From Exilispira sp964581895 (GTDB taxonomy: Bacteria > Spirochaetota > JAAYUW01), in contig CAZOPR010000004.1 in the NCBI GenBank assembly GCA_964581895.1, positions 124,001 through 188,000 of the forward strand: 64,000 nucleotides of DNA. The letters are read 5' to 3'. Of this stretch, positions 43,349-53,065 are shown one piece after another; positions within the stretch are counted from its first letter, which is position 1, and each line of letters opens with the position of its first letter. Below the pieces are notes generated by a model. That model made no database searches, had not been told where the DNA came from, and saw nothing but the letters and a program-made list of their open reading frames with translations. Position numbers and translations under genes: made by a program.

Positions 43349-45100
43349 ATGAAAACAAAAAAACAAATAATAATATGCTTTTTTATTTCAATAATTTTGA
43401 TTTCCCTTTTCGCTTTATCTGGTTGCAAGATATCAAATAAACAGGCAAATATAGATAATAAAATAAAAGTTGAATTAGATAAAATGGTAGATAAAGATTT
43501 TGCTGAAAAAGATTGGGGGTATGGCTTTGCCCTATTTGATAAGAATGGAATTATCTGGTCCTCTTTTGGTGGATATTCCAGCAATGAAAAGAAAATAAAG
43601 TTCAGTAAAGATACAGTTATAAGAATTGGTGAACTTTCACAGCAATTTGTATTTTATGCTACCTTAAAATTAATAGAGGAAAATAAGGTTAACTTAAAAG
43701 ATACTATTTCTTATTATTTACCTGAACTTAAAAATACAGATTCAGAAAGATTAAAAAAAGTAGGAGATCTTTCTATCGAATCAATTATCAAAAATACAAG
43801 TGGCTATCTCTCAAATTTTCCAGCATCTTGCGAAAGTTATGATTTTCATAAAGATCTTCTTGATTACCTAAAAAATGCCAATCAAATATATCCTCAAAAA
43901 GTAAAATACACAGAATCACTTCCTATAATAGATCTTTTAGGTTTAGTTATAGAAAAGGTTAACAAAGAAGATTTTGCTTTTTACATTGAAAAAGCTATCT
44001 TTAATCCTTTAAAGATGAAATCATCAACTTATAAAATTGAAAAAAAACTTAAAAATGAGTCACTTTTTTATTCTAAGATTCCTTTACCAGAATCTTCTGA
44101 CTCCAAAAAAAATGATTTTGTATACAATACAAAAGATTTGAAGATACTTTCCCCATCTTATTCTATGAGATCAAGTCTTTCTGATCTTGTTAAATTTTAT
44201 TCAATACTGTTAAATAAAAAAGATAATCAAAAATTTATTTCAAAAGATCTGGTAGATCTATCTTTTACTCCTATTTTTGAAAATCAACTTAATAGCGAAG
44301 GTTTTGAAACAGGTATAGGTTGGCATCTTACAGATTTTAACTTGAATTATCTTGGGAAAGTTGCCTATAAAATCGGTTCTTTTCTAACTCATAAAGTATT
44401 GGTTATAATACTACCAGATAAAGATATAGGGATAGTATGTGCCATTAATAAGTTCAATTGGGGTATAAATGAAATGATCTACTCAGTTGCAGTTAATATT
44501 TTGAAATCTTATATGGATTTGAAATACAATATCAAAACAAAAGCCTTTACAGAGCCAGCAGAAAAACCAATCCCAGAAAAATTTAGATCAAATATAGAAG
44601 GATTATATGCAAGCCAGCAAGGTGTTTTGATTTTGAAATTAGATAAAAATATTTTAAATCTATACAATAATGGTAGTTATTCAAGGTTTGTCTATGATAG
44701 TGAAAATAAATTTGTAGCTAAAGATTATAATCAATTTAAAGAGCTTCAATTTCACCCTGAAGGTAAAATAGTGTTGAATTTTAATACTGGAGCAAAATTT
44801 TTAATGCAAAAGATAGATTTTAAAAAAAACTATAACTTAAAAAATATCAAATTAAATATAAATGAAGGGGTATATAAAACTGATGATATCTACTTCTTTC
44901 CTTATTCATTTTTGATAAAGAAGCAGGAGGGATTTTATTTAATCGTTTCTGATGACTCTAAAGAATGCCTGATAATTCCTCTTTCTGATAATGAAATAAA
45001 GGTGCTTTGCGATATCAATTCTATATTTTATGATAAAAAGATTTTTTTAAAAGATGATAAAATTATAATAAATTCTAAAGTGTATAAACTTGTAAAATAG
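43349..45100 (+). CDS. Serine-hydrolase (beta-lactamase/transpeptidase) fold lipoprotein lacking catalytic residues
   Basis: 583 residues. A signal peptide ends in the lipobox LFALSGC near residue 26. The domain from about 35 to 385 follows the class C beta-lactamase family: VIRIGELSQQFVFYATLKLIEENKVNLKDTISYYLPEL should read S-x-x-K at GELSQQF, but the Ser aligns with Glu and the Lys with Gln. The Y-x-N motif position reads KYTESLPIIDLLGLVIEKV, so Asn is Glu. KIGSFLTHKVLVIILP replaces the usual H-x-G region. A C-terminal lipocalin-like region follows. A non-catalytic envelope protein is the most likely reading. Confidence 0.75.
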   Translation: MKTKKQIIICFFISIILISLFALSGCKISNKQANIDNKIKVELDKMVDKDFAEKDWGYGFALFDKNGIIWSSFGGYSSNEKKIKFSKDTVIRIGELSQQFVFYATLKLIEENKVNLKDTISYYLPELKNTDSERLKKVGDLSIESIIKNTSGYLSNFPASCESYDFHKDLLDYLKNANQIYPQKVKYTESLPIIDLLGLVIEKVNKEDFAFYIEKAIFNPLKMKSSTYKIEKKLKNESLFYSKIPLPESSDSKKNDFVYNTKDLKILSPSYSMRSSLSDLVKFYSILLNKKDNQKFISKDLVDLSFTPIFENQLNSEGFETGIGWHLTDFNLNYLGKVAYKIGSFLTHKVLVIILPDKDIGIVCAINKFNWGINEMIYSVAVNILKSYMDLKYNIKTKAFTEPAEKPIPEKFRSNIEGLYASQQGVLILKLDKNILNLYNNGSYSRFVYDSENKFVAKDYNQFKELQFHPEGKIVLNFNTGAKFLMQKIDFKKNYNLKNIKLNINEGVYKTDDIYFFPYSFLIKKQEGFYLIVSDDSKECLIIPLSDNEIKVLCDINSIFYDKKIFLKDDKIIINSKVYKLVK

Positions 45101-45112
45101 TAATTTAAAAAA

Positions 45113-45212
45113 CTAATATTGGAAAAATCTAGTAAGTGAAAAATATAATATTTGAAAAATCTAGTGTTTGAAAAAAAGTAATATTTGAAGAGAAGTAATA
45201 TTTGAAGAAAAA
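45113..45212. repeat. Degenerate short tandem repeats downstream of the lipoprotein gene
   Basis: Repeated TTGAAAAATCTAG and AAGTAATATTTGAAG elements; the latter is exact at 45176-45190 and 45193-45207 (period 17). They lie between the lipoprotein gene and the convergent murD and carry no open frame. Confidence 0.5.
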
Positions 45213-45272
45213 CATATGAGGGAAAATATTCTTAAGATAAATATTATTAAAAAGAAAATTAGTAGAATATCA

Positions 45273-46988
45273 TTATTTTAAGCCTAATACCGCTTGATTG
45301 AAGATTTTGCCTCTTTCAAACTCATTGACAAAAAGATTAAAAGAAGCAAAACCAGGAGAAAGTAAAATTATATCATTTTCTTTTGCATTTTTGTATATAT
45401 ATTCAACAAGATTAATAAGATTATTGAAGCCATCTTCTATTGAATTGTAACCCAAAACTTGTAATCTATTTTTTAAAATATCTGAACCACTTCCTTCGAG
45501 AAGATATAATTTAAAAACATTTTCATTTATTGCGATAGCCATATTTTCAATAGGCAAATTCTTGTCCACTCCGCCTGCTATTAAAAGTATTCTACCCCTA
45601 CCTTTTATAGCATTTATTGAAGTAGCAACAGCATCTGGAACAGTTGCAGTCGTATCATTTATAAATGTAACACCATTTAGTTGTCTGACTATTTGCAGTC
45701 TGAATTCTGGACCACTAAATTTTTCAATACAATCAAATATATCGTTTATACTAACTTCATAAAGCAAAGCGCAAGAAATGGCAAGTAAAATATTGGTCTT
45801 GTTATGCTCCCCTGGCAGTTTCAGATTAATTAAAGGTGGAAGTTTGTAAAATTGATACTTATCTTCATTTATATCTATACCAAAATCTATATCTATATCT
45901 ATACCATCTACATCAGTTTCAACTTTTAAGGCATCATCTTTTTTATTATTGATTTCATTTTTTTCAGCACCACTTTTCATTTCAAGTTGATTTGACTTAT
46001 CAATTTCCTTTTTAAATTTAAATGGATTTGCGTTAATTTCATAATTTTTTAGTAATTCATTCAATTTATTAAAAGTTTTGCTTTTTACAATATAAACCTG
46101 ATTTTTATATTTTATTAAAGAAAAGCCAATCTCAGATTTTACGAACTTTTCTATCTTTTCTATTAAATTTTCATATTTCGTTTTTTCATAGATTGAACTT
46201 TCTAACAAGAACTGATCTATATTTGAAACACCAATTTTATTAGCCTTTATTTCATTTTTGATAAAAGATTCAAAAAGGTAATCATTATTTAAATTTAATA
46301 TTACCCAATCTTTTTCATTTTGAAACTTAAAGATATATTTTTTATCTTCATAGTACTGCTGCATTGTTCCATAGTAATTTAAATGATCCGGGAAAATCGT
46401 TGTTAAAATTGCGATATGAGGTGACTTTTTATGAATAGCAAGGTCAGCAAGCTGCCAGCTTGAAAGTTCAAGAACAGCTAAACTACTATCTTTATTTTCG
46501 TCAAAAGAATTTAATGGATTTATTGTTATATTTCCACCAAGTATTATATTATTAATCTTTTTAGATAGTAATTCATATACCAAAGTAGTAGTAGTAGATT
46601 TTCCTTTTGAACCTGTTATACCAACTATCGGAGAATCGAAAAGCTCAAAAAAATAACCTATATCAGTCTCTATAAAACGATTATTTTCGATTGCAGCAGT
46701 TATAAATTTATTTGAAAACTTTATTCCTGCTCCTTTGAATACTATATCTGCTTCAACAAAATCTTGCTCTCTATGCTGACCAAGTATATATTCAATATTT
46801 GAAAAATCTTTCAACTGATTGATTGAAGATTCAAGTTCTTTTTCAGATTTTAAGTCAGTAACAATAAGTTTTTTTACTCTTGGAGCCAAAAATTTAGCGG
46901 TTCCAACCCCGCCACCATTCAATCCAAGCCCCATAAGAAGAACAGTTTTATCAGAAAGATTTATATCTTTAGTTAAATGTTTTATCAT
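45273..46988 (-). CDS. murD: UDP-N-acetylmuramoylalanine-D-glutamate ligase with a low-complexity insert
   Basis: 571 residues, about 110 more than usual. The ligase core is intact: GLNGGGVGTAKFL near 19, VGITGSKGKSTTTTLVYELL near 121 (ATP P-loop), LELSSWQLADL near 172, TTIFPDHLNYYGTMQQYYEDK near 191, LKLPGEHNKTNILLAISCAL near 389 and GVTFINDTTATVPDAVATSINAI near 444. It adds D-Glu to UDP-MurNAc-Ala. Between the ATP and the C-terminal domains an insert at about 280-385 ends in an I-D/D-I repeat region (IDIDIDFGIDIN) encoded by a TATATC-type repeat. Peptidoglycan synthesis is therefore present. Confidence 0.92.
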   Translation of the reverse strand: MIKHLTKDINLSDKTVLLMGLGLNGGGVGTAKFLAPRVKKLIVTDLKSEKELESSINQLKDFSNIEYILGQHREQDFVEADIVFKGAGIKFSNKFITAAIENNRFIETDIGYFFELFDSPIVGITGSKGKSTTTTLVYELLSKKINNIILGGNITINPLNSFDENKDSSLAVLELSSWQLADLAIHKKSPHIAILTTIFPDHLNYYGTMQQYYEDKKYIFKFQNEKDWVILNLNNDYLFESFIKNEIKANKIGVSNIDQFLLESSIYEKTKYENLIEKIEKFVKSEIGFSLIKYKNQVYIVKSKTFNKLNELLKNYEINANPFKFKKEIDKSNQLEMKSGAEKNEINNKKDDALKVETDVDGIDIDIDFGIDINEDKYQFYKLPPLINLKLPGEHNKTNILLAISCALLYEVSINDIFDCIEKFSGPEFRLQIVRQLNGVTFINDTTATVPDAVATSINAIKGRGRILLIAGGVDKNLPIENMAIAINENVFKLYLLEGSGSDILKNRLQVLGYNSIEDGFNNLINLVEYIYKNAKENDIILLSPGFASFNLFVNEFERGKIFNQAVLGLK

Positions 46989-47058
46989 AATTAATTTTTT
47001 TGATTTTTATATTGTCTTATATTTATATCATATTAAATTTTTATGTTATCTCAAAATT

Positions 47059-47667
47059 TTATATTATCTCAAAATCATAGCTTTCTAAAAAGGATTTTTT
47101 CCAAATCTTAAAGGGATCATAAATCGAACCATAACATTTTAAGAAAGAAAAATCTAAAAATCTTATATTTTTTGAAAGATTAATCCAGGTTACTCTTCCT
47201 CTTACACCATATATATTTTCAATCTGACTATTTGAAAAAAGCTTTTGTCCTTTCAACTTAAACTGAATAAGATGATAATTATCAAAGGTAACGACGATGG
47301 ATGATGCTGGTTTAAATCTTATGATATTTTCTATCCTTTTTGTAAGAATTCTGATTAAATTTGCGTCTTCTTTTTCAAGAAGCAGGCTAATAATCGGTGC
47401 TTTATCTATCATTTTTGAACCATATAAGAAAAGATAAACAGGGTAATCAAGATAGTTTTTTGTTGAAAGATGCTCAAAAAGGTAGTATAACCTTTCTTCT
47501 GGTTCAAAATCTTCACGTAAAATAAAATATTTTTGAATAATTTTATAATTATATGAGGATGTGCAATATATCTTTCTATGTCCTTCATTATATAACTTTT
47601 CGATAGCTTTATCCGAAAGGTCGTGTGGCAGAAGAATCCTATCATCAAACTCAATGAACTTAGTCAT
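47059..47667 (-). CDS. Conserved-looking protein of unknown function
   Basis: 202 residues, soluble, no signal peptide or helix. Visible features are KLYNEGHRKIYCTSSYNYKIIQKYF near 24, ILTKRIENIIRFKPASSIVVTFDNYHLIQFKLKG in the middle and YDPFKIWKKSFLE at the end. No family was recognised. The gene follows the DUF1667 gene in the same direction and precedes murD, but is not tightly coupled to either. Confidence 0.55.
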   Translation of the reverse strand: MTKFIEFDDRILLPHDLSDKAIEKLYNEGHRKIYCTSSYNYKIIQKYFILREDFEPEERLYYLFEHLSTKNYLDYPVYLFLYGSKMIDKAPIISLLLEKEDANLIRILTKRIENIIRFKPASSIVVTFDNYHLIQFKLKGQKLFSNSQIENIYGVRGRVTWINLSKNIRFLDFSFLKCYGSIYDPFKIWKKSFLESYDFEII

Positions 47668-47732
47668 TTTTCCTCATAAAGCTCTTTTCAAAATAATTAC
47701 CATAATAAACATAGATTGCAAATAAAAGATGA

Positions 47733-48101
47733 TTAAATCTTCTCAACCTTCTTCGTAGTGATTATATCTGCGCCACTATTTGCTATGTTGGATATGACTA
47801 CCTGATTTAGTTCCACAGGGGCATGGACTGAAGAATTTTTAATAATATCCATTATTGACTGGATAAGCCTTTTTGGTACTGGCTTGTTTGTTTTAACTGA
47901 AACAAGTTCATTTTTTCCATCTATTACTTTTATGCTTGTGGTGATAACTCTATGAGGATCTGTTACTTCCTGCATGGCATATTCTTTACCGCTTTTGCAG
48001 GTAAAACCGCTTATGTCTAAAACTTTATTATCATCATCAAGTTGAACCTTTATTTTGCATCCTAAAGGGCATTGTATGCATATCATTTCTACTTCTTTCA
48101 T
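47733..48101 (-). CDS. DUF1667 protein, partner of the FAD oxidoreductases
   Basis: 122 residues. MICIQCPLGCKIKVQLDDD and FTCKSGKEYAMQEVTDPHRVITTSIKV match DUF1667, a small cysteine-containing protein encoded with GlpA-like and FAD oxidoreductase genes in Clostridia and related anaerobes. Four Cys residues (9, 12, 16 in C-x2-C-x3-C, and 35) could bind an Fe-S cluster. It follows the oxidoreductase by two bases, an operon. Confidence 0.87.
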   Translation of the reverse strand: MKEVEMICIQCPLGCKIKVQLDDDNKVLDISGFTCKSGKEYAMQEVTDPHRVITTSIKVIDGKNELVSVKTNKPVPKRLIQSIMDIIKNSSVHAPVELNQVVISNIANSGADIITTKKVEKI

Positions 48102-48103
48102 AG

Positions 48104-49345
48104 TTATACAATCTCCACAATTATATTATCAATATCACCGACCTTAGAAATTTGCTCGGATTTTATGTTTTTATGAACCATTTCACTTGGTATAAATGCC
48201 TGTTCTTTCCCTTCATATAAGATATTTTTATCAGCACGAACAACCAATCTTCCTTTTTCAATAGGTTTTATAGCTCTTAAATATAAAGGCAAATCTGAGA
48301 CTTCAACCCAGTATGCACAGTTTATTATCCCAACTCCGATTCCTTTTTTAATAGGTATTTTCTTTTTTTGTTTTGCTTCTTTTATATACTCGGTAGCATA
48401 CATACCAGCAATTTCACCTTCTTTTGTTACATAGTCAACTAAATCATAGATTATTACACAATTTCCAGAAGAGAAAATCCAGGGAGTTGAAGTATTCATA
48501 GTAGAATCTACTACAATCCCTCTTGTTCTTGAATCTATATCAACATAATCCATCATCAAGGTAGTTGAAGGAACAAGCCCAACAGATAATACAAGAGTAT
48601 CCACACTCCAGGACCTTTGAGATCCTTCTATTACATTGTAATTTTCATCTAATTCTGAAGTGATTACCTCGGAAAGTCTTCCATCCCCTCTAACCTCGGT
48701 AACAGTTGTTGAAAGAAGAAGTGGTATCCCAAAATCCTTTAAGCATTGATTTATATTTCTTGAAAGACCACCTGGGTAGGGCATCCTTTCACAAACCGCA
48801 ACTACCTCAACTCCTTCTAAAGTCAATCTTCGAGCCATAATAAGCCCGATATCTCCCGAACCTAAAACCATGGCTCTTTTACCTATAATCCTGTTTTCAA
48901 TATTAATAAACTTTTGTGCCACACCAGCAGTATATATACCAGAAACTCTATCTCCTGGAATTAAAAGAGAACCAAAAGGTCTTTCTCTTGCTCCAGCAGA
49001 GTAAACAAGAGCTTTGCAACTTATAGCAATTATTCCATCTTCACTTGTAAAATAAGCTGTTTTTGTTTTTTTATCAATCGATAAGAGAAAATGTTCAAAT
49101 AAGAACTTTATGGGAAGGCCTTTAGTTAAGCTTAAAAGATTTGCAGCATATTCAGGTCCTGTCAACTCCTTCTTAAAATAATGAAGTCCAAAACCATTGT
49201 GAATACATTGATTTAAGATTCCACCAGCAAGATTAAGTCTTTCAACAACTATTACTTCGATACCTTCCCTGGCAGCCTTCAATGCAGCACCTATACCTGA
49301 AGCGCCGCCTCCTATAACAAGTAAATCGCATGAAATTTTATTCAT
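48104..49345 (-). CDS. FAD-dependent NAD(P)-disulfide oxidoreductase family protein
   Basis: 413 residues. DLLVIGGGASGIGAALKAAREGIEVIVVERLNLAGGIL at the N-terminus is the FAD-binding fold; GKRAMVLGSGDIGLIMARRLTLEGVEVVAVCERM near 150 is the NAD(P) fold; DSTMNTSTPWIFSSGNCV near 276 is the late FAD contact. It sits between the GlpA-like gene and DUF1667, an arrangement in anaerobes thought to oxidise glycerol 3-phosphate or act as an NADH oxidase with these partners. Its ATG overlaps the upstream gene's TGA (ATGA). Confidence 0.88.
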   Translation of the reverse strand: MNKISCDLLVIGGGASGIGAALKAAREGIEVIVVERLNLAGGILNQCIHNGFGLHYFKKELTGPEYAANLLSLTKGLPIKFLFEHFLLSIDKKTKTAYFTSEDGIIAISCKALVYSAGARERPFGSLLIPGDRVSGIYTAGVAQKFINIENRIIGKRAMVLGSGDIGLIMARRLTLEGVEVVAVCERMPYPGGLSRNINQCLKDFGIPLLLSTTVTEVRGDGRLSEVITSELDENYNVIEGSQRSWSVDTLVLSVGLVPSTTLMMDYVDIDSRTRGIVVDSTMNTSTPWIFSSGNCVIIYDLVDYVTKEGEIAGMYATEYIKEAKQKKKIPIKKGIGVGIINCAYWVEVSDLPLYLRAIKPIEKGRLVVRADKNILYEGKEQAFIPSEMVHKNIKSEQISKVGDIDNIIVEIV

Positions 49346-50784
49346 TTTCTAACCTTTCCTTTTACTATATATGAACTATCAGTATTATAAACTACCGAAT
49401 CGACCACAGCACCTGTTTCTCTTGCGAGTATTTCAAGGATTTTATTTGTGCAAAATCCACCCTGACATTCACCAAAACTTGCTCTTGTCCTGAATTTAAC
49501 ACTATCAATTGTTCTCGCCCCTCTTTTAATAGCTTCAACAATCTCTCTTTCAGTTACCTTATTGCAAACACATACTATTTTACCAGCAAGTGGGTCTTTT
49601 TTTATTATTTCATCATATTCTTCAAGGCTTAATTCACCAATATAATGTTGTATTCTTTTCCTGATAGGATTAAAATCTATTTTTTTCTTTAAGTTAAGAT
49701 CATAACTTTTTATTATCTGGTCAACCACATCAATTGCAATGGCTGGAGCAGATGTTAAGCCTGGGGAACGCATACCAGCAACATGAAATAAACCATATAT
49801 ATTTCTACTTGGTCCTATCCAAAAATCTTTGTTTGGTGTTTCAGGTCTGCTTCCAGCAAAAATCTTAACAGTTTCTTTTAGATCTATAGAAGGAACAAGA
49901 TGTTTAGCATTTTGAACGATTCTATCAAGCCCATCTTTTGAAGTTGCTCTTAAATCTTTTAATTTATAATGTAAATCTGTTGAAGTTGGTCCTAAAAGTA
50001 TCCCTTTATCAACAGTAGGTAAAACCAAAATGCCTTTTCCCATTTTAGAAGGAGTAGGGAAAATTATGCTGTTGACAATATCATGGGCAGTGAATTTGTT
50101 TAATAGGATATATTCACCTATTCTTGGGTAGATAGGGATGGCTCTATCCTGAGCCATTGTTGCAATTTTATCTGCATAAAGTCCTGCTGCATTTATAATA
50201 ATATCTGCTTCATATTCATGTTTATTTGTAATTACCTTTTTTACTTTTGAGTTGACAATATCAATATTAACAATTTCCTCTTGAAAATTAACCTTTGCTC
50301 CATTTGCATAGGCATTTTCAATGGCTGCAATACAAACCTGCCATGGTTCTGTTATAGCAGCTGTCGGAGCATATAAAGAAGCTATAACATCTTGATTCAG
50401 GTTCGGTTCCATACTTAAAAGTTCATCTTTTTCAAGTATTCGTAGTCCAGGGACATTATTTTCAATCCCTTGTTTGTACAATTTATTTAGCATGTTTTTT
50501 TCTTCATTATTAAAAGCAACAACATGAGAGCCAATTCGTTTTACTTCAATATCCAGTTCTTCAGCAAGTTTTGTATATAAAAAGTTACCTTTACTACAGT
50601 ATTTTGCTCTAACAGTATTAGGTTCATCATCATATCCAGCATGGATTATTGCAGAATTTGCCTTTGAAACGCCAAGTCCTGCATCCTTTTCTTTTTCAAT
50701 AACCACAATATCGCAATCATATTTTGTAAGCTGCCTTGCTATCAAAGAACCAACAATTCCAGCACCAATAACAATAATTTTCAT
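49342..50784 (-). CDS. GlpA-like FAD dehydrogenase with BFD-type 2Fe-2S domain
   Basis: 480 residues. The DAO-type FAD fold starts MKIIVIGAGIVGSLIARQLTKYDCDIVVIEKEKDAGLGVSKANSAIIHAGYD; FHVAGMRSPGLTSAPAIA near 332 is the substrate-proximal part. A C-terminal BFD domain has KIVCVCNKVTEREI near 403 and FGECQGGFCTNKI near 440, four Cys for a 2Fe-2S cluster, as in anaerobic glycerol-3-phosphate dehydrogenase. It ends in TGA overlapping the next ATG. The substrate could be glycerol 3-phosphate or an L-2-hydroxyacid. Confidence 0.86.
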   Translation of the reverse strand: MKIIVIGAGIVGSLIARQLTKYDCDIVVIEKEKDAGLGVSKANSAIIHAGYDDEPNTVRAKYCSKGNFLYTKLAEELDIEVKRIGSHVVAFNNEEKNMLNKLYKQGIENNVPGLRILEKDELLSMEPNLNQDVIASLYAPTAAITEPWQVCIAAIENAYANGAKVNFQEEIVNIDIVNSKVKKVITNKHEYEADIIINAAGLYADKIATMAQDRAIPIYPRIGEYILLNKFTAHDIVNSIIFPTPSKMGKGILVLPTVDKGILLGPTSTDLHYKLKDLRATSKDGLDRIVQNAKHLVPSIDLKETVKIFAGSRPETPNKDFWIGPSRNIYGLFHVAGMRSPGLTSAPAIAIDVVDQIIKSYDLNLKKKIDFNPIRKRIQHYIGELSLEEYDEIIKKDPLAGKIVCVCNKVTEREIVEAIKRGARTIDSVKFRTRASFGECQGGFCTNKILEILARETGAVVDSVVYNTDSSYIVKGKVRK

Positions 50785-50916
50785 TCTTACACCGCCAGGA
50801 TTTGATTTTTAACTATATTTTTTATTTTTGCTTTTATTTTTCAAGTTTCTTCAAAAAAATAAACTATATTTTATTTCTTACTTTTTTCTTAATCTATTTA
50901 TATTATATTTGATTTA

Positions 50917-51012
50917 CTTATCTTTAATTTTATTTATCTTTAATTTTATTTATCTTTAGTTTTATTTATCTTTAGTTTTATTTATCCTTAGTTTTATTTA
51001 TCTTTAGTTTCG
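50917..51012. repeat. Six tandem 16-base repeats
   Basis: Six direct copies of TTTATCTTTAGTTTTA without spacers: 50917-50932, 50933-50948, 50949-50964, 50965-50980, 50981-50996 and 50997-51012, with zero to two changes each. They lie between two minus-strand genes, upstream of the GlpA-like gene. Too short-period and spacer-less to be CRISPR. Confidence 0.85.
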
Positions 51013-51015
51013 CTC

Positions 51016-51690
51016 CTAATTTTTTTTATCTATACTATAATTTTTATTAAACTGTTTTTCGACTTCGACTCTGCTTCCCCAGAAAGTTTTATAATTATCT
51101 AAAGTGATCTTCTCAAGATTAATATTTGTATCTTTATTTGAGAACATATGATTCCAGGTATTTATATATATGACAATTCTATTATCCTTTTTTTCAAAAT
51201 TTGCCCCTTCAATCTTTAATGAAAAATGCTTAACATTTTTTTGAAGGTATATTTGGTCTGAACCATAATCATCAGGGAAATCAACAGAAACAGCCTTCCA
51301 GTAGCCATCAAAAGATTTAACAAAATAGATAAAAAAAGACTCAGTATCTATTAACCTTTTATACTTGAAAGATCTGTAAATATCATATATAAAATTAACA
51401 AAAGAACTTGGATGATCTTCATCCTTAAATAGTATTGTATATTCAATTATTTTTTCATTTTCATCATCTTTTATGAAAGAAAGACTTACTCCGATGATAT
51501 CATTATTTTTCTTATAATCAATAGTAGGAACTATAAAAACAGGTAAGAAAGCCTTATCATAGCTTTTCTCTTCTAAAGTCAGCTTGTTTTTGCCACAGTA
51601 AGTAAAACCTGTGAGAAAGATAAAAAGAATAATAATAAATAAAAGTATAATAAGGATTATTTTTAAGGTAAAATTCACTTTTTTATCCAT
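51016..51690 (-). CDS. Membrane-anchored extracytoplasmic protein of unknown function
   Basis: 224 residues. One N-terminal helix (about 9-30) ends in GFTYCGKNK, a weak lipobox; the rest is soluble, rich in Lys, Asp and Tyr, with SVDFPDDYGSDQIYLQK and IYINTWNHMF motifs. No family recognised. GAGGCAG precedes the ATG. Its stop touches the tandem repeat array. Confidence 0.6.
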   Translation of the reverse strand: MDKKVNFTLKIILIILLFIIILFIFLTGFTYCGKNKLTLEEKSYDKAFLPVFIVPTIDYKKNNDIIGVSLSFIKDDENEKIIEYTILFKDEDHPSSFVNFIYDIYRSFKYKRLIDTESFFIYFVKSFDGYWKAVSVDFPDDYGSDQIYLQKNVKHFSLKIEGANFEKKDNRIVIYINTWNHMFSNKDTNINLEKITLDNYKTFWGSRVEVEKQFNKNYSIDKKN

Positions 51691-52008
51691 AGACTGCCTC
51701 TTAAAGAAATTAAAAGGTAAATTATGAAAAAAGTCAAAATTTTCTTTTAGTATTTCTATTCTTAAATTTTTCTTTACTAAGTAAATTTAACTTGTAACTT
51801 TTGTAATCATAAATTTGCTCTAAACCATAAAATAAAATTGAAAAATTAATAATAAAACAAATTGTGTAAAAAAAATCTTACATAAAATATAAGATTTAAG
51901 ATAAAATTTGATAAATTAAGAATAGAAAAGCAAGCATAAAGAAAAAAAACAAGAATATAAAAATTATGATAAAATGAAATAAAAAAAGGTTAAAAAACAA
52001 GGAAAAAA
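51691..52008. other. Divergent AT-rich intergenic region, nothing specific seen
   Basis: 318 bases between divergent genes with long A and T runs. No repeat of note, no frame over 15 codons with a ribosome site, and no strong hairpin were recognised. Promoters for both flanking genes are expected here. Confidence 0.4.
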
Positions 52009-52896
52009 ATGAAGGGAGAGTTTGCAGCACTTATTACAGCAATTTGCTGGACATTTAATTCATTATCTTTTTCGATTGCCGGTAGAATAGTTGGCTCAAA
52101 AACAGTAAATCATATAAGGTTATGGGTAGCCTTTTTGGCTATGGGCATTATAAATATTGTAAGCTTTAATTATTTTTTCCCAATCTATGCCCCTTTTAAA
52201 TCATTAATATTCCTGTCTTTGTCTGGATTGATCGGCTTTGCTATTGGAGACGCAGCACTTTTTGAATCTTTAGTTCTCTTAGGCCCAAGACTTTCAATGA
52301 CAATAATGGCTACAAATCCTATTATTGGGGCGATTTTATCCTTTATATTCTTAAAAGAAACCTTAAAACCACTTCATATTGTAGCCATTATTGTAACAAT
52401 TTCAGCAGTCATGTTTGTTGTTTCAGAAAAACATGAAAATGAAAATTTTGATAAGAAAAAAAGACCACTTGGGGTTATTCTTGCTTCAATCGGCTCTTTA
52501 TGCCAGGCAACAGGTATGCTTCTTTCTAAAATAGGCTTATCTTCTGGTATCTCTGTAATTAGTGGAAATATGATAAGAGTTAGCTCTGGGCTCTTTTTTA
52601 TAGTATTAATAGCAATATTTCAAAAGCAGTTTGTAAATGATTTTGTCAAATTAAAAAACCTAAAAGGTACTTTTTATATTTTTGTAGGTGCCATATTGGG
52701 TCCTGTTTTAGGGGTTATGTTAGCTCTATATGCTATATCTAAAACTCAAATAGGCATTGCCACAACAATAACATCTATTTCCCCTATACTTTTAATCCCT
52801 CTTTCGGCTATTATATATAAAGAAAAAGTAACTATAAGAATGGTAATAGGAACAATAATTACAATCGTTGGAGCAAGTTCACTTTTCTTTATTTAA
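52009..52896 (+). CDS. EamA/DMT superfamily transporter
   Basis: 295 residues with ten helices in two EamA repeats: GEFAALITAICWTFNSLSFSIAGRIVGSKTVNHIR at the start and RPLGVILASIGSLCQATGMLLSKIGL near 160-185. IIGAILSFIFLKETLKPLHIVAIIVTISAVMFV and the closing LSAIIYKEKVTIRMVIGTIITIVGA are the conserved repeat ends with the acidic E residues. AAGGA precedes the ATG. Substrate unknown. Confidence 0.88.
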   Translation: MKGEFAALITAICWTFNSLSFSIAGRIVGSKTVNHIRLWVAFLAMGIINIVSFNYFFPIYAPFKSLIFLSLSGLIGFAIGDAALFESLVLLGPRLSMTIMATNPIIGAILSFIFLKETLKPLHIVAIIVTISAVMFVVSEKHENENFDKKKRPLGVILASIGSLCQATGMLLSKIGLSSGISVISGNMIRVSSGLFFIVLIAIFQKQFVNDFVKLKNLKGTFYIFVGAILGPVLGVMLALYAISKTQIGIATTITSISPILLIPLSAIIYKEKVTIRMVIGTIITIVGASSLFFI

Positions 52897-53065
52897 ATAA
52901 TTTTCAAAAAAAAATTAGATAGAGAAAATAAACAAAATAAAATAAAATTAAAATTTAATAAAAATTTAAGTAAAAAAAATGAGATAAAATACTAACAAAA
53001 GGGAAATTCAATAAAGTTCCAATAAAAAATAATTAAGCAAAAAATAATTAAATTAAGGATTATAA

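Noticed and set aside
50917..51012. CRISPR array
   Set aside because: The 16-base units are directly abutting with no spacers, and no other array-like pattern was found in the window.
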